Positions 25,188-35,300 of a stretch of DNA of 64,000 nt are shown piece by piece; position 1 is the stretch's first letter, and each line of letters begins with the position of its first letter. The DNA lies in contig JAHBTW010000007.1 of assembly GCA_019638385.1 (NCBI GenBank), positions 218,221-282,220 on the forward strand. The letters run 5' to 3'. The position numbers were made by a program, and so were the translations under genes. Below the pieces are notes generated by a model. The model worked only from the letters and a program-made list of their open reading frames with translations. It did no database searches and had not been told where the DNA came from. Origin of the DNA: Saprospiraceae bacterium. GTDB taxonomy: Bacteria > Bacteroidota > Bacteroidia > Chitinophagales > Saprospiraceae.

Positions 25188-25910
25188 ATGCTCATAAAAA
25201 CCCGAGGCATTATTTTCAGAACGGTTAAATACTCCGAAACGAGCATCATCGCCGATATCTACACAGAGCACCACGGGTTGCAAACCTTCATCATCAGCGG
25301 TGTGCGCAGTTCCAAAAGCAAAGTACAAGCCGGCCTGCTGCAGGTCATGTCTCTCGTGGACATGGTAGCCTATTACCGCGAAGACCGCAAAATGCACCGG
25401 GTAAAAGAGGTGCGCGCCGCGCAGGTGTATCAGCGCCTGCCCTTCGACGTGCGGCGCAGCGCGGTCGGGTTGTTTATGACCGAAGTGGCCCGCAAAACCA
25501 TTCGCGAAGCAGAAGAACAACCCGCGCTGTTTGATTTTCTGTTTGATACCTTTTGTTTCCTCGACACCACGGAGGCACCGTTTGCCAATCTCCACTTGTA
25601 TTTTCTCATCGAACTGAGCGCGTTTCTGGGCTTCATGCCGGGGGGCGATTACGCGCAGGAAACCCCGGTATTCGATATGCAGGAAGGTATTTTCGCACCC
25701 GCTCCCGAACACGCCTACGGCATGGAGGATGAACTGAGCCAACTGCTCGACCGCCTGCTGCACTGCGACCGGGAGCACTGTCACTTAGTAGCCGTAACCG
25801 CCCCGCAGCGCCGCCGCCTGCTCAACGCACTGCTCACTTACTACCGCCTGCACATTGAGCATCTCCCCGAAATTCACTCTCACCATATCCTGCACGAAGT
25901 GTTTGAGTAG
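25188..25910 (+). CDS. recO: DNA repair protein RecO
   Basis: A 240-residue recombination mediator that helps load RecA with RecR at gaps. The N-terminal OB-fold starts MLIKTRGIIFRTVKYSETSI, then ADIYTEHHGLQTFIISGVR; a helical domain follows with LFMTEVARKTIREAE and LHLYFLIELSAFLGFMP. The usual four-cysteine zinc motif after that point is absent, as in many Bacteroidota members. It lies between the acidic protein gene and rlmN, all on the plus strand. Confidence 0.93.
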   Translation: MLIKTRGIIFRTVKYSETSIIADIYTEHHGLQTFIISGVRSSKSKVQAGLLQVMSLVDMVAYYREDRKMHRVKEVRAAQVYQRLPFDVRRSAVGLFMTEVARKTIREAEEQPALFDFLFDTFCFLDTTEAPFANLHLYFLIELSAFLGFMPGGDYAQETPVFDMQEGIFAPAPEHAYGMEDELSQLLDRLLHCDREHCHLVAVTAPQRRRLLNALLTYYRLHIEHLPEIHSHHILHEVFE

Positions 25911-25930
25911 CGCGCTTCGTACGATTTCAC

Positions 25931-25938
25931 TACTTTTG
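25931..25938 (+). promoter_or_regulatory. Predicted -7 box of rlmN
   Basis: TACTTTTG ends only 5 bases before the rlmN ATG at 25944. If used, rlmN mRNA is leaderless. A TTTG at 25902-25905 is 25 bases upstream, a longer spacing than usual. Confidence 0.4.
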
Positions 25939-25943
25939 CGCCC

Positions 25944-26996
25944 ATGGAAAGCACGCTCGCCAAAATAGATATTCGCCAATTGTCGAAAGAAGAATTGGAA
26001 CAGGCATTAGTTGACCTCGGCGAACCCCGCTTTCGCGGAAGGCAGGTGTATGAATGGCTGTGGCGCAAAGGCGCCGATTCCTTTGAGGCCATGACCAATC
26101 TCTCCAAGCCTTTGCGACAAACGCTGGAGATGCATTTTGCCATTCAGGCCATCGTCGTTGATAAAGTCCAACACAGCTCCGACGGCACCATCAAATCGCG
26201 GTTCCGGCTGCACGACGGCTTCCTCGTGGAGTCGGTGCTCATACCCGTGCCCGATGAGCAGCGCTTCACCGTATGCGTTTCCTGCCAGGTGGGATGCAGC
26301 CTCACCTGCACGTTTTGCGCCACAGGCCGCATGAAACGGGTGCGCAACTTAGACGCCGCCGAGATATTCGATCAGGTAGTGGCGGTCAATCGCCAATCGG
26401 AGGAGGTATTCGGGCATCCGCTCACCAACATCGTGTATATGGGCATGGGCGAACCGCTGCTGGCCTACAAACCCGTGATGGACAGCATAGCGCACATCAC
26501 CTCGCCGGAAGGGCTGGGCATGTCGGCCAAACGCATCACCGTGAGTACGGCGGGTATTGCCAAAATGATTAAAAAATTGGCCGACGACAACTCCAAAGTC
26601 AACCTCGCCCTTTCGCTCCACGCCGCCGACGACGCCAAGCGCAACGAAATAATGCCCATCAACGAGCAAAACGACCTCGCTTCGCTCATGGATGCATTGG
26701 AGTATTTTTATCGAAAAACCCAAAACCGCATCAGCTACGAGTACATCGCTTTCCAAAACTTCAACGACGGCTTAGACGATGCCGCCAAACTCCTCAAGCT
26801 GTGCCGCCGCTTCCCCGTGCGCGTCAACATCATCGAATACAACCCCATTGACGACGCTCCTTTCCTCCAATCGGCCGCCCACCGCATTGACGATTTCGCC
26901 CGCTTCCTCCGCGACCGCGATGTGATGGTCACCGTGCGCCGCAGCCGCGGCAAAGACATTGACGCCGCCTGCGGGCAATTGGCGAATAAGGAGTAG
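25944..26996 (+). CDS. rlmN: Dual-specificity 23S rRNA/tRNA m2A methyltransferase RlmN
   Basis: A radical SAM enzyme that methylates C2 of A2503 in 23S rRNA and A37 in some tRNAs. The 350-residue protein has the [4Fe-4S] motif C118-x3-C122-x2-C125 (CSLTCTFC), GCxLxCxFCATG context, and family segments NIVYMGMGEPL, ITVSTAGI, LALSLHAADDAKRNEIMPIN and EYNPIDDAPF. The C-terminal VTVRRSRGKDIDAACGQLA includes the conserved RGxDIxAACGQL with its catalytic-type cysteine. N-terminal accessory domain (FRGRQVYEWLWRKGA) is present. Confidence 0.96.
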   Translation: MESTLAKIDIRQLSKEELEQALVDLGEPRFRGRQVYEWLWRKGADSFEAMTNLSKPLRQTLEMHFAIQAIVVDKVQHSSDGTIKSRFRLHDGFLVESVLIPVPDEQRFTVCVSCQVGCSLTCTFCATGRMKRVRNLDAAEIFDQVVAVNRQSEEVFGHPLTNIVYMGMGEPLLAYKPVMDSIAHITSPEGLGMSAKRITVSTAGIAKMIKKLADDNSKVNLALSLHAADDAKRNEIMPINEQNDLASLMDALEYFYRKTQNRISYEYIAFQNFNDGLDDAAKLLKLCRRFPVRVNIIEYNPIDDAPFLQSAAHRIDDFARFLRDRDVMVTVRRSRGKDIDAACGQLANKE

Positions 26997-27073
26997 ATCG
27001 CTCCTCTGTGACACACCTCACCGCTTTTCATCCCGTTGACCCTGTAAATTGCCGGTTCAAAAAAACAAGAACC

Positions 27074-27460
27074 ATGCAATACTACTTCAGCCGCATTTTG
27101 GATACGGATTTTGAATCCGCGCTGCAACGCGTCGCCGATGCGCTCAAAGCAAAAGGCTTCGGGATTATCACACAGATTGATTTGCAGGAAACTTTCAAAA
27201 AGAAAATTGACAAAGACTTTCGCCCGTACCGGATTCTCGGCGCCTGCAATCCGAACTACGCCTTTGAGGCTCTGCAACTCGAAGACAAAATCGGGGCCAT
27301 GCTGCCCTGCAATGTCGTCGTGCAGCAATTGGACAACGGGCAGGTGGAAGTAGCCGCCGTCAACCCGGTAGCCTCCATGGCCGCCGTCCCCAATGAAGCG
27401 CTCATCAAATTGGCCGGGCATGTGGAAGTACTCATGCGGGAAATCGTGGAGGCGGTGTGA
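27074..27460 (+). CDS. DUF302 family protein
   Basis: A 128-residue protein that starts MQYYFSRILDTDFESALQRV at ATG 27074. It has the family segments ALKAKGFGIITQIDLQETFK, YRILGACNPNYAFEAL and MLPCNVVVQQLDNGQVEVAA. DUF302 proteins bind small ligands of unknown type and are often near sulfur- or metal-handling genes; no such neighbour exists here. The frame upstream to 27008 lies in the rlmN trailer and has no family similarity. Confidence 0.88.
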   Translation: MQYYFSRILDTDFESALQRVADALKAKGFGIITQIDLQETFKKKIDKDFRPYRILGACNPNYAFEALQLEDKIGAMLPCNVVVQQLDNGQVEVAAVNPVASMAAVPNEALIKLAGHVEVLMREIVEAV

Positions 27461-28005
27461 GATGGCCGGAGAGGTATACTGTTTAAATACATCTCGTAAA
27501 TACCAAGGGCAACGCGGGTCCTGAGGGGACCGGCATTACAGGTTTTACCACGCCGCCGGCGTGGCGACACTGTATGAGCAACACAAATACCGGACGCGAA
27601 GTACAAATTTAAACAACCTACAATACCGAGGGTGGAATACAAATACCAAGAGCGAGTTTGTCGGGTTTAGTTTTTTTCGATTCGGCGCAGCGTTAAAAAA
27701 CGTGTAAAGCCGTGATTTTTGGTTCTTTTCATCGGAAAAGAACATGAAAAAGATAGCAGTAGCATTTGATTATCAATTAAATAGAACAAGGTTAAGTAGT
27801 TTTGGTACGCCAAGGCGTACCGCTACGCTGCGGAGGCTGTATCAAACACAACTTGACTCCAGACGCACAGAATTGTTTTATAAACACATAGAGACATAGA
27901 GACATAGGCGAGATTCTATGTGTCTATGTTACTATGTGTTGAAATAAAAAATGGCGTGGTTTCTGTCAAATCTACTTTTGAGGGACTCCGTGTCACCCTA
28001 AAGAG
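27461..28005. other. Gene-free spacer with several hairpins and repeat text
   Basis: No credible gene, tRNA or rRNA. It contains CCACGCCG/CGGCGTGG (27548-27564), GGTACGCC/GGCGTACC (around 27813-27830) and a long low-complexity hairpin (27883-27940, listed separately). The unit AAATACCAAG occurs near 27498 and again near 27638. Downstream genes converge on it from both sides. Confidence 0.55.
27883..27940. repeat. Inverted repeat with 25-bp arms of ACATAGA units
   Basis: The left arm (27883-27907) is built of ACATAGAG units; the right arm (27916-27940) is its reverse complement with three mismatches, leaving an 8-base loop. It is AT-rich, lies between convergent genes and has no coding potential. 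Confidence 0.65.
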
Positions 28006-28950
28006 CTAAAAGTTCAATTCGGAGCAATCCAGCAACTCCTTGCCGTTAAAAGTCAAAATCCATATTTTGCTGTATTCACTGTCCGGTAAATCCGCATATT
28101 TATTGTGGCCGAGCCAGGCATTTACCAATCCGGGAACCGTGTTGGAATGCCCCGATATTACAATGGTTTTTCCCCGATCCGATTCAAGAATGCGCGCGGC
28201 CAAGGTCTTGTCGTGCGCTTCGTACGTCACTATTTCTACCTTTTGAGCTTCCGCCAAAGGCGCTAAGGTTTGCACATTCCTTTTGTAAAAAGTGGAATAG
28301 AGCCTGTCTATTTTCAGGTCCGACAGCATCCTGTTCAGCTTCGCCGCACGTTGCAGCCCCGCTTCCGACAAAGGAGGATCAGACGTGCCGTCATTCGCTT
28401 TTTCGGCATGGCGCACCACAATGATTTTGGTGAGCTCGCCCCCCTGCTCGTCCAAGGGCCAATCCGGCTTTTCCTCCTCCCACACCAGACTCATGACCCA
28501 CCACCGGTTGTTTTCAAACAACAATTGAATAGAATTGAGGCCCCGCCGTTTCAACACGCCGCTCGCGGTATGCAATTCCAACTCATACGCCGAATACACC
28601 TGCGCCATATTGCCATATTGCATCACCCGCCGGTGCAGTTCCCGCTCGTAAAAAGCATTCTTCAAAAACATCTCCCCGTTGAGCCGGATGTACTCCGCAG
28701 GACTCATCTTCCGCAGCGCCGTCGCCCCCGCAGTATCCGTCCTGACCGCCCCCATAAATGCATCCGGGTAGAATAAGCTGTTGAATTGGTCCCAGTCCCG
28801 CGCCCCCGCCGGCCCGGAAATCACGTCGTACAAGGTCTGTACTATTTGGTCAATGGAGGCGGTGTGATGGGTTGCGGCTTTGTCCACTGCATTTTGAGAG
28901 AAGAGCAGGGAGGCGCAGCACAGCAGGAGGATGGTGAGCGTGTTTTTCAT
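28006..28950 (-). CDS. NTF2-like domain fused to a histidine phosphatase, exported
   Basis: A 314-residue protein from ATG 28950 with signal peptide MKNTLTILLLCCASLLFSQN. Residues ~30-160 look like an NTF2/SnoaL-type cone domain (IVQTLYDVISGPAGARDWDQ, FLKNAFYERELHRRVMQYG, WWVMSLVWEEEKPDWPL). Residues ~172-314 are a histidine phosphatase with KIIVVRHAEKA (catalytic Arg180-His181), DPPLSEAGLQRA and TIVISGHSNTVP with the second histidine. The combination suggests a periplasmic phosphatase whose cone domain binds a ligand or mediates dimer formation. The substrate is unknown. The long 5' extension to 29121 has no signal sequence and is not used. Confidence 0.8.
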   Translation of the reverse strand: MKNTLTILLLCCASLLFSQNAVDKAATHHTASIDQIVQTLYDVISGPAGARDWDQFNSLFYPDAFMGAVRTDTAGATALRKMSPAEYIRLNGEMFLKNAFYERELHRRVMQYGNMAQVYSAYELELHTASGVLKRRGLNSIQLLFENNRWWVMSLVWEEEKPDWPLDEQGGELTKIIVVRHAEKANDGTSDPPLSEAGLQRAAKLNRMLSDLKIDRLYSTFYKRNVQTLAPLAEAQKVEIVTYEAHDKTLAARILESDRGKTIVISGHSNTVPGLVNAWLGHNKYADLPDSEYSKIWILTFNGKELLDCSELNF

Positions 28951-29339
28951 GGTGGTTGGTTTGTGTGAAGGAAATGGAGGGGTAAAAGTAGGGATTTTTG
29001 GGAAGGGGGATTTGGTATGTATTGGAGCCGCGAACAAGGTTTTGGTTTGTCCACAGATTCGTTTGATTATCACAGATTTTTTCAGGGCCGAATCTGTGTA
29101 AATCCTGCAATCTGTGGACAATAATTTCAGCAGTCCAAAAGGGGTTTATAGCGGCCAATTGCCTGAAAAGCCAACACATCCAGAATGACAGTTATCCGGT
29201 TGAGCATCCTATCTCGACGGCATCAACCCGGTAGGGTTAGGTAGCCCAAATGCGGGATTTTGGTAGGTGGGCGGCTTCTTTGTTAGGTGGGAGAGGGCGG
29301 TTGAAATCTAAAATGAGAAAAAAGAATATACAAGAAAAA
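28951..29339. other. Spacer between phosphatase gene and vWA operon
   Basis: No credible gene. The segment is AT-rich with short near-repeats such as GATTCG and TCTGTGGA-type words (29050-29115). It separates the divergent phosphatase gene and vWA operon. Confidence 0.45.
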
Positions 29340-29371
29340 TTTGAATTTTAAAACAACCTTATCTAATTTTG
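29340..29371 (+). promoter_or_regulatory. Predicted promoter of the vWA-TM-SH3 operon
   Basis: TTTG (29340-29343), 20 bases, TAATTTTG (29364-29371): a full match to the Bacteroidota consensus. The first gene starts at 29556, leaving a 5' leader of roughly 180 bases (29372-29555) with no recognised riboswitch; it has a repeated word, GCTCCTGCA, near 29410 and 29457. Confidence 0.5.
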
Positions 29372-29555
29372 TTAACCGAAGGCACAGCTACTATCCTTCC
29401 GCTTTGAGATCAACAAGCTCCTGCAATTTCCAAATTTGATTTTATTTGTATTTGATGCTCCTGCATTTTGCCATGCAGAAGGGTTTGAATTTTATGCCTG
29501 TTCGAGTGTGCCCCACCCGGATAGCTCCTATAAATCACTATTAAATTGAGAAAAC

Positions 29556-30320
29556 ATGAACACGTTCTTTAAATCCAAAATCCTGGTGTTGAGTTTTATA
29601 TTAGTTGCTCCTTTCTCCCTTTTAAAATACAGTGAGCACCACGCAGAAACGCCTACACTTATCTCGTCTGAGATTAATCCTGTGAACAACATCCGGGATT
29701 GCGTACTTCCTGACAATCCACTAAAAATTATTATCGGTGAAGATTTAAGTATGTCTTTCAGTAAGTTCTCGCCAATTCGGCCAGAAGATATTGAGGCCAT
29801 TTGCAGAACGGTGGCCAAAAGCGGTCGGGGTGGAGAAGTTATTGTGGGGGCAGTGGGCAATCAAGACGCGAAAGGATATATAACCTGCGAGCTTAAGCCT
29901 TTGCCTCAAGCTCCTAAAGGAGGTACTATAAGTACTGTGGCGTATTGCAGAAACCTCGCCAAAAAGATTGATGAAGAGAACGAGCAAGCCATACAAACCT
30001 TCACCGCCCAATGTAAAGAACTGCTAAAAAACAAAACCCACAAGATCACAGATATTAGTGGGTTTCTCAACAAAGCCAAGGTGCTTTCCGAACAACCCGG
30101 GGCGGGTAAATACGAAACATGGCTGTACATCAATTCAGACGGGGAACAAGATATTGACCCGAGGAAGAAGGAGGTGGTAGATTGCAGCAAAAAACCAGAT
30201 GCCAAAAAGGTGAAATTTTATGTCAGTAGCTGGCCGGATAGCATTTCAAAATGCGATGCTCATGGTTCCTTCTTAGACCCTCAACAATTTGTCAAGTTTT
30301 TCCAATCTCAGATCAAATAA
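29556..30320 (+). CDS. Exported von Willebrand factor A-like protein
   Basis: A 254-residue protein with an N-terminal signal or anchor (KILVLSFILVAPFSLLKY). Residues 57-70 read LKIIIGEDLSMSFSK, which resembles the first strand and MIDAS loop D-x-S-x-S (Asp63, Ser65, Ser67) of vWA domains. A later strand WLYINSDGEQD could supply the distal acidic residue, and VKFYVSSWPDS may be a last strand. Four cysteines are scattered. vWA domains bind metal and mediate protein contacts, here in the periplasm or on the surface. The call rests on the motif pattern only. It is first in an operon; the next gene begins 19 bases on. Confidence 0.5.
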   Translation: MNTFFKSKILVLSFILVAPFSLLKYSEHHAETPTLISSEINPVNNIRDCVLPDNPLKIIIGEDLSMSFSKFSPIRPEDIEAICRTVAKSGRGGEVIVGAVGNQDAKGYITCELKPLPQAPKGGTISTVAYCRNLAKKIDEENEQAIQTFTAQCKELLKNKTHKITDISGFLNKAKVLSEQPGAGKYETWLYINSDGEQDIDPRKKEVVDCSKKPDAKKVKFYVSSWPDSISKCDAHGSFLDPQQFVKFFQSQIK

Positions 30321-30339
30321 CATTTAAACCTTAGATACT

Positions 30340-31539
30340 ATGACAAACTTCAAACTTCCCAACGAGACCTACAACTACGCCTACGGAGCGCAACAAAAGG
30401 CACAGCAGGCCGGTGTTCTGGCCAATTACGCATTCCGGTACAAACAACTGTACTACGAAAAAGAACGCATACTACAGAAATGGCAGGAACTCATGGTTAA
30501 TGCCCCCATCGTACTACATAATGTGCTATTTTTCTTGTTTTTTGTGGTGGATATCCTCGTAAGTTGGGAAATGATTAAAGATGTTATTTCCAATGGTGGC
30601 CTGTTTATCGGAGGTTTAGTACCATGGTGGGCCACCCTATTGCTTTGCCTGCTCATCAACGGCTGGGCCGCCGTCACCGCGCACTTTATCGGCAAGGGTT
30701 GGTCAAGGGAAATTCAGGATTGGGAACGCTGGAATTTCACTTTCGTAAAACGGCAAAATGATGCGCCACTTGACATTCTGGATGCCAAAATATCTCAAGA
30801 GACCAAGCGGGCCAGAATGCTTGCCATTGTCTCCGGAACCGTACTTTTTGCCGTTGTGAGTATGATCGTTTATTACCGGTATGTAATTTTGAAAGACTTA
30901 GGAGGCAGTGCCGGCGAGGAAGAGGTTGCTCAGAGCAGCTTCAACGCATTGGCTATCATCATGACCTTTCTACCGTTGGCCATCCTCATCGGCGAGCTTT
31001 TCACCGGCGATTATATCTGGTACAGTATTCGGTGGCTGCAAACCCGAATAAGCCGCAACCGCAACCGGAAGCAATTTCTTCGCTACAAAGAACAATGCGG
31101 CATCGCCGATCAGCAGGCAGTTCAATACACCGCCATGGCGGAGCAGTCAAACCAACCCGTCCAAATTGTCGGCGACCTAGAGTACTGCCACCTGCGTATT
31201 AAGCACCGCAGCCAACAAAATGACGATTATGCAGACCCTCTGTGGCGCCGAATCGGATTCAATTTCCGAGCGCGAACAAGCCAAAAAGGCATTCCCAACG
31301 TATCCGTCTCCGGCATACTACCTAACGGCGCTAAAACCGGCGATTATTACACCGATGCCGACGGCAAAGTCACCCTGTTCTGGGATGGTGCCTTTGATCG
31401 CCTCATCGGCGTACGGGTATTCGACAAGGAATACTCCGGCCCTTTTCAGGCCAATGCCGAACACTATATCGAACTGCCGGAGGATGGCATCCCGCCATCC
31501 AACGGCCATGCGCGGCAAGCAGTAGGAGCATCTGTCTGA
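30340..31539 (+). CDS. Four-TM membrane protein of unknown function
   Basis: A 399-residue protein. A charged N-terminal region (residues 1-50, rich in Tyr, Gln and Lys) is followed by hydrophobic segments at ~55-80, ~95-118, ~163-187 and ~202-224. The remaining ~170 residues are soluble and end in a beta-rich part (NVSVSGILPNGAKTGDYYTD, VTLFWDGAFDRLIGVRVFD) that looks like a small immunoglobulin- or CarboxypepD-like fold. No enzyme motif is seen. It sits between a vWA-like and an SH3 protein gene, so the three may form one envelope complex. Confidence 0.6.
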   Translation: MTNFKLPNETYNYAYGAQQKAQQAGVLANYAFRYKQLYYEKERILQKWQELMVNAPIVLHNVLFFLFFVVDILVSWEMIKDVISNGGLFIGGLVPWWATLLLCLLINGWAAVTAHFIGKGWSREIQDWERWNFTFVKRQNDAPLDILDAKISQETKRARMLAIVSGTVLFAVVSMIVYYRYVILKDLGGSAGEEEVAQSSFNALAIIMTFLPLAILIGELFTGDYIWYSIRWLQTRISRNRNRKQFLRYKEQCGIADQQAVQYTAMAEQSNQPVQIVGDLEYCHLRIKHRSQQNDDYADPLWRRIGFNFRARTSQKGIPNVSVSGILPNGAKTGDYYTDADGKVTLFWDGAFDRLIGVRVFDKEYSGPFQANAEHYIELPEDGIPPSNGHARQAVGASV

Positions 31540-31590
31540 AATATTCCGGGGAACCACTCTCCGGAGACTTAACAACATAAGACCGTCAAG

Positions 31591-32190
31591 ATGAAATTCA
31601 TCCTTTTCACTGCTTGTTTCATTACAGTAGCGACTACAGTATTGTTTCGCGTTAGCAATCAACGGAATACATTTTCATCTGCATTTGCTGGCGAATCCCA
31701 ATCTGACCTTTCCGGCAAAATACTACTGTGCAGCGGCGAGCCATACCACCCCGGCAAATGTGTCGGGAGTGCGTACTGTACTGCCTGCAAAAACTGCAAA
31801 TACTGCGTCCATTGCAACAGCGGCGGGTCTTGCGGCGTATGCGGGAAAAGAGCGGGAAGAACACCCTCGCCACAATATTATCCCGCTCCCGAAAGGCAAT
31901 ACACGCCACCGAGCAGTACTGCCCGTTCTCCAAGTACCGACCATTACCGCACAATAGAAGTGGAACAACCAACGCCTATAGCGCCCCCGCCCGCAACAGA
32001 AAAAAAGGTCTATACCGTTTCCACCGCCACCAGCCTCCGACAATCGGCCGATTCTCAAGCCGCCGTACTGAAAAGGCTGGCGCCCGGCCATACACTCTAC
32101 CTGATAGATTGCAGCGACCGATACTGGTGTAAAGTAACCCACCTCGGCAGAACTGGTTGGGTAAAAAAGCAATTGCTGGTGGAGCAGTGA
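31591..32190 (+). CDS. Cys-rich, SH3-domain exported protein
   Basis: A 199-residue protein with an N-terminal hydrophobic segment (residues 2-20). Residues 47-84 hold about ten cysteines in CxxC and CxC arrangement (CTACKNCKYCVHC, SCGVCGK), the look of a metal-binding zinc-ribbon or knuckle cluster. A Pro/Ser/Thr-rich linker follows (~90-135), then a bacterial SH3 domain (~138-199: VYTVSTATSLRQSADSQAAV, TGWVKKQLLVEQ). SH3b domains usually bind peptidoglycan. It follows the four-TM gene by 51 bases. Role unknown; likely part of the same envelope unit. Confidence 0.6.
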   Translation: MKFILFTACFITVATTVLFRVSNQRNTFSSAFAGESQSDLSGKILLCSGEPYHPGKCVGSAYCTACKNCKYCVHCNSGGSCGVCGKRAGRTPSPQYYPAPERQYTPPSSTARSPSTDHYRTIEVEQPTPIAPPPATEKKVYTVSTATSLRQSADSQAAVLKRLAPGHTLYLIDCSDRYWCKVTHLGRTGWVKKQLLVEQ

Positions 32191-32196
32191 TGAAAA

Positions 32197-32301
32197 ATGT
32201 CCTCCTTTACAAAAAAGGACCTACGGCGCTATGAGGAATGTGCGCGGCAAGGGAGCAGGCGGATGGTAGAGGCGATTCTGGATTATTATTTGGGCTTGTA
32301 G
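32197..32301 (+). CDS. Possible 34-residue small protein
   Basis: The ATG at 32197, 6 bases after the SH3 gene stop, opens a 34-codon frame (MSSFTKKDLRRYEECARQGS then RRMVEAILDYYLGL). The composition is that of a basic helical peptide, and it is spaced like a translationally coupled gene. No homologue is recognised; it could be chance. The rest of 32302-32385 holds no gene. Confidence 0.25.
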   Translation: MSSFTKKDLRRYEECARQGSRRMVEAILDYYLGL

Positions 32302-32385
32302 GTGCCTATTTTTTACTTTACATCGTCTAACGGAGATGAAATTTTGCGATGTTATGGGGGGATTATATTAAGTGAATAAAATACG

Positions 32386-35300
32386 ATGAAAAGATATACG
32401 GCAAATTACGCTTTCACCAATCCAAACTTTGTAGTTCAGAATCTCGTCGAGGGGAAGACAGAACTACCGGAGAAGCCATTGCTGTATGTGTTGAAAAATA
32501 TCCTCCAGCGCGGTTTTCCCACTTTGATGTCGCGGCATCTTCAATCCCGGATTGGCGCTATTCAGGATGAAAAAGACTTCAGATCGCCTTTTTTGCTCGT
32601 GGGTACTGAGCCTGCCCTGTGGACCAACACTATAAAAGGAGACGAACAAAACCAGTACTTCCCCGCTAAAGAATTTTTGGAGACTCTCATCCCGGAATAC
32701 TTTGGGGAATATGCATTTGTGCAGTCGCTGATGCTTCCGGAAGCAGAGATCAATGAGATCACAGGCGAGTACAATGCCCGTTTTGCGCATCAATGTGTAG
32801 ACTTTTATTTGCCCCGGGCTAAGATGGTAGTTGAAATTGACGGGCAGCAGCACAAGACCGACGATGTAACCAGGATAAACGATGCGCAGCGCGACAATTA
32901 CCTCGAATCGAAGGGGATTACCACCTTTCGCATTTCTACCCACGAGCTGAGAAATGGGCAATTTGAGGACAAGATTGATCTGATACTACAACACTTGAAA
33001 CGGAATCAGCGCAACTTATCCTTTTACAAAGAAGCGTACGAGAAATTCAGCCAGAGGGGAGTTACCGCGAGAGAAATCCAGACAAAACTGATACCTACCG
33101 CTATTATTCGCTTCCAGATATTGCTTATTGAACTGCTACTCAACAACTACCTGAATTTGAAAGAGGCTTGGCGGTTCAACCTGATTGTGCAAAAAGAGGA
33201 ACAGCTCGGCGATTTTGCCGAACTGGCGATTGAAGACTTCTTCATTTGGTTCTCCCAATTATACCGGCTGAAAGAGAAGAAAGACTGGCTTCCCCCGGAT
33301 TACTCGGTGAATTACACCTTTTCCCGCGCTGGTTTTGACAGTAGAAGCGGCGTAATCAATATAGATTTTTCCCTGCTCAACCGCTGGACGGACGTACATG
33401 CGCAGCATCCCGACCTGTTGTTTGTGCGCACCGATTACTTCGGCGCGGAGAAGAACTATTTTGAAGTCAGTTGCACCGCCCCCATCAATTACCGGATCAC
33501 CAATGATGATCTGCCGATATTGGAGTTCTTCCTGCACAATATCTTCGGAAATGAGCATTTTCGGGAGGGTCAGTTTCCCATTATTGCCAACGTACTCAAC
33601 AGGGAAGACACCATCGGGCTGCTGCCCACGGGTGGTGGCAAGTCGCTCTGTTATCAATTGCCCTGCCTGTTGCAGCCCAGTATCAACTTCGTGGTGTGTC
33701 CCATCAAATCCCTGATGTACGATCAGCACCAAAACATGAAGCAAGCCTACATCACCAATACTAATTTTATTACCAGTGATTTAAGCGCAGAGGAGACAAC
33801 AAAGGTGCAGGAGGAATTTGCAGAACGAAAATACCTTTTTGTGTGGATATCGCCGGAGCGTTTTCAGATCAAAAACTTCCGGGAATATTTGTCGAGGATA
33901 AATGCACATTCGCCCATAGCCCATGCTGTCATAGACGAGGTACACTGTCTGTCGGAATGGGGGCATGATTTCAGGACATCCTATCTCAACTTAGCCAAAA
34001 CCGTTGAAAGATATTGCCCGCAGGCACAGTTTATCGGATTGACAGCAACCGCCTCCATCAATGTGCTCAAAGACATCAAAGCTGAATTTGCCCGCAGCAG
34101 GCGGGTAATGCGGGATGAAAATATCAAATCTCTCCTTGATTACAGCCGGAAAGAACTTGTGTTTAATGTCATAAAAGACAACAACAACAAGTTTGCACTT
34201 TTGAGAGATATTATCAAGGAAGAAGGGATATTGGAACAGTCGCACAAGGGGGCTTTGGTATTTACGCCTCATGTCAATGGGGAGTACGGTTGTTTTTCAG
34301 TAGCCAATCGGTTGAGTACAAATGGGCACGGTAGGGTTAAGTGGTATTCCGGGGAGGTTCCAAAAATCCCCGAATATGACGACCAGGGAAGAAGAACGGG
34401 GCGGAAAGTACCTGTAATGGAGGAAAAAAAATTCAACAAGTACAAGCAGGATGTCCAGGTCGAGTACAAGAAAAGCGATTTTCCCGTAATGGTGGCTACC
34501 AAGGCCTTCGGGATGGGTATAGATAAAAAGAACATTCATTATACATTCCATTACGGCTTGCCTAGCTCAGTGGAAGCACTCTATCAGGAAGCAGGCCGGG
34601 CAGGGCGCTGGGATAAAAGGCGCCCGGAAAACCGGGATGAAAAAGCCCTTTGTTATGTACTCTACTCCCTGGAAACTACTGAAAAGGCCAATGCAGAGCG
34701 GCTCTTTGAACAGAACACCACCTTTGCCGAAATAAAGGCCATCAAGGAAGAAGTCGGGTGGGAGGGGAGAGATATTTTCCGCCAGGTATTCCTGTTTCTG
34801 CAAGGGCATCACGACATTGCCGAGGAGTTTAAAGCCGTCAAATTGATCCTTGACAACTACTTCCATCCAGCTTCAAAGCAAATCATTTACTATGAAACTA
34901 TTGCGAGAGAGCTGAAGGGGATCGGGTTCGCCGGCGACAATGATCAATTAGCTCAGGTGGCCCAAAAGGCCATATACCGGTTGAGCATTTTGGGCATTGT
35001 CAACGATTGGACGACCAATTTTATCAATCATTACGAAGTTGAGTTCATTTCCGTTGACGACCAGCACGTTTTCGATGCCTTGGAGCATTTCATCACCAAA
35101 TATCAACCCGGGATAGATCTGGACCAGGAATTGCGTGAGGTCAACCGACCCACAAAGCTTGACAAGTGTATCTGGTTTTTGCTGCAATGGAGTTTTGATA
35201 ATATTGCTTACAGCCGGAAGCAAACGCTCAAGACGCTGGCGGAATGGTGTGATGAGTTTGAGATAATTGGTAATGAGGCCTTTAAAAGCAGGATTGACAA

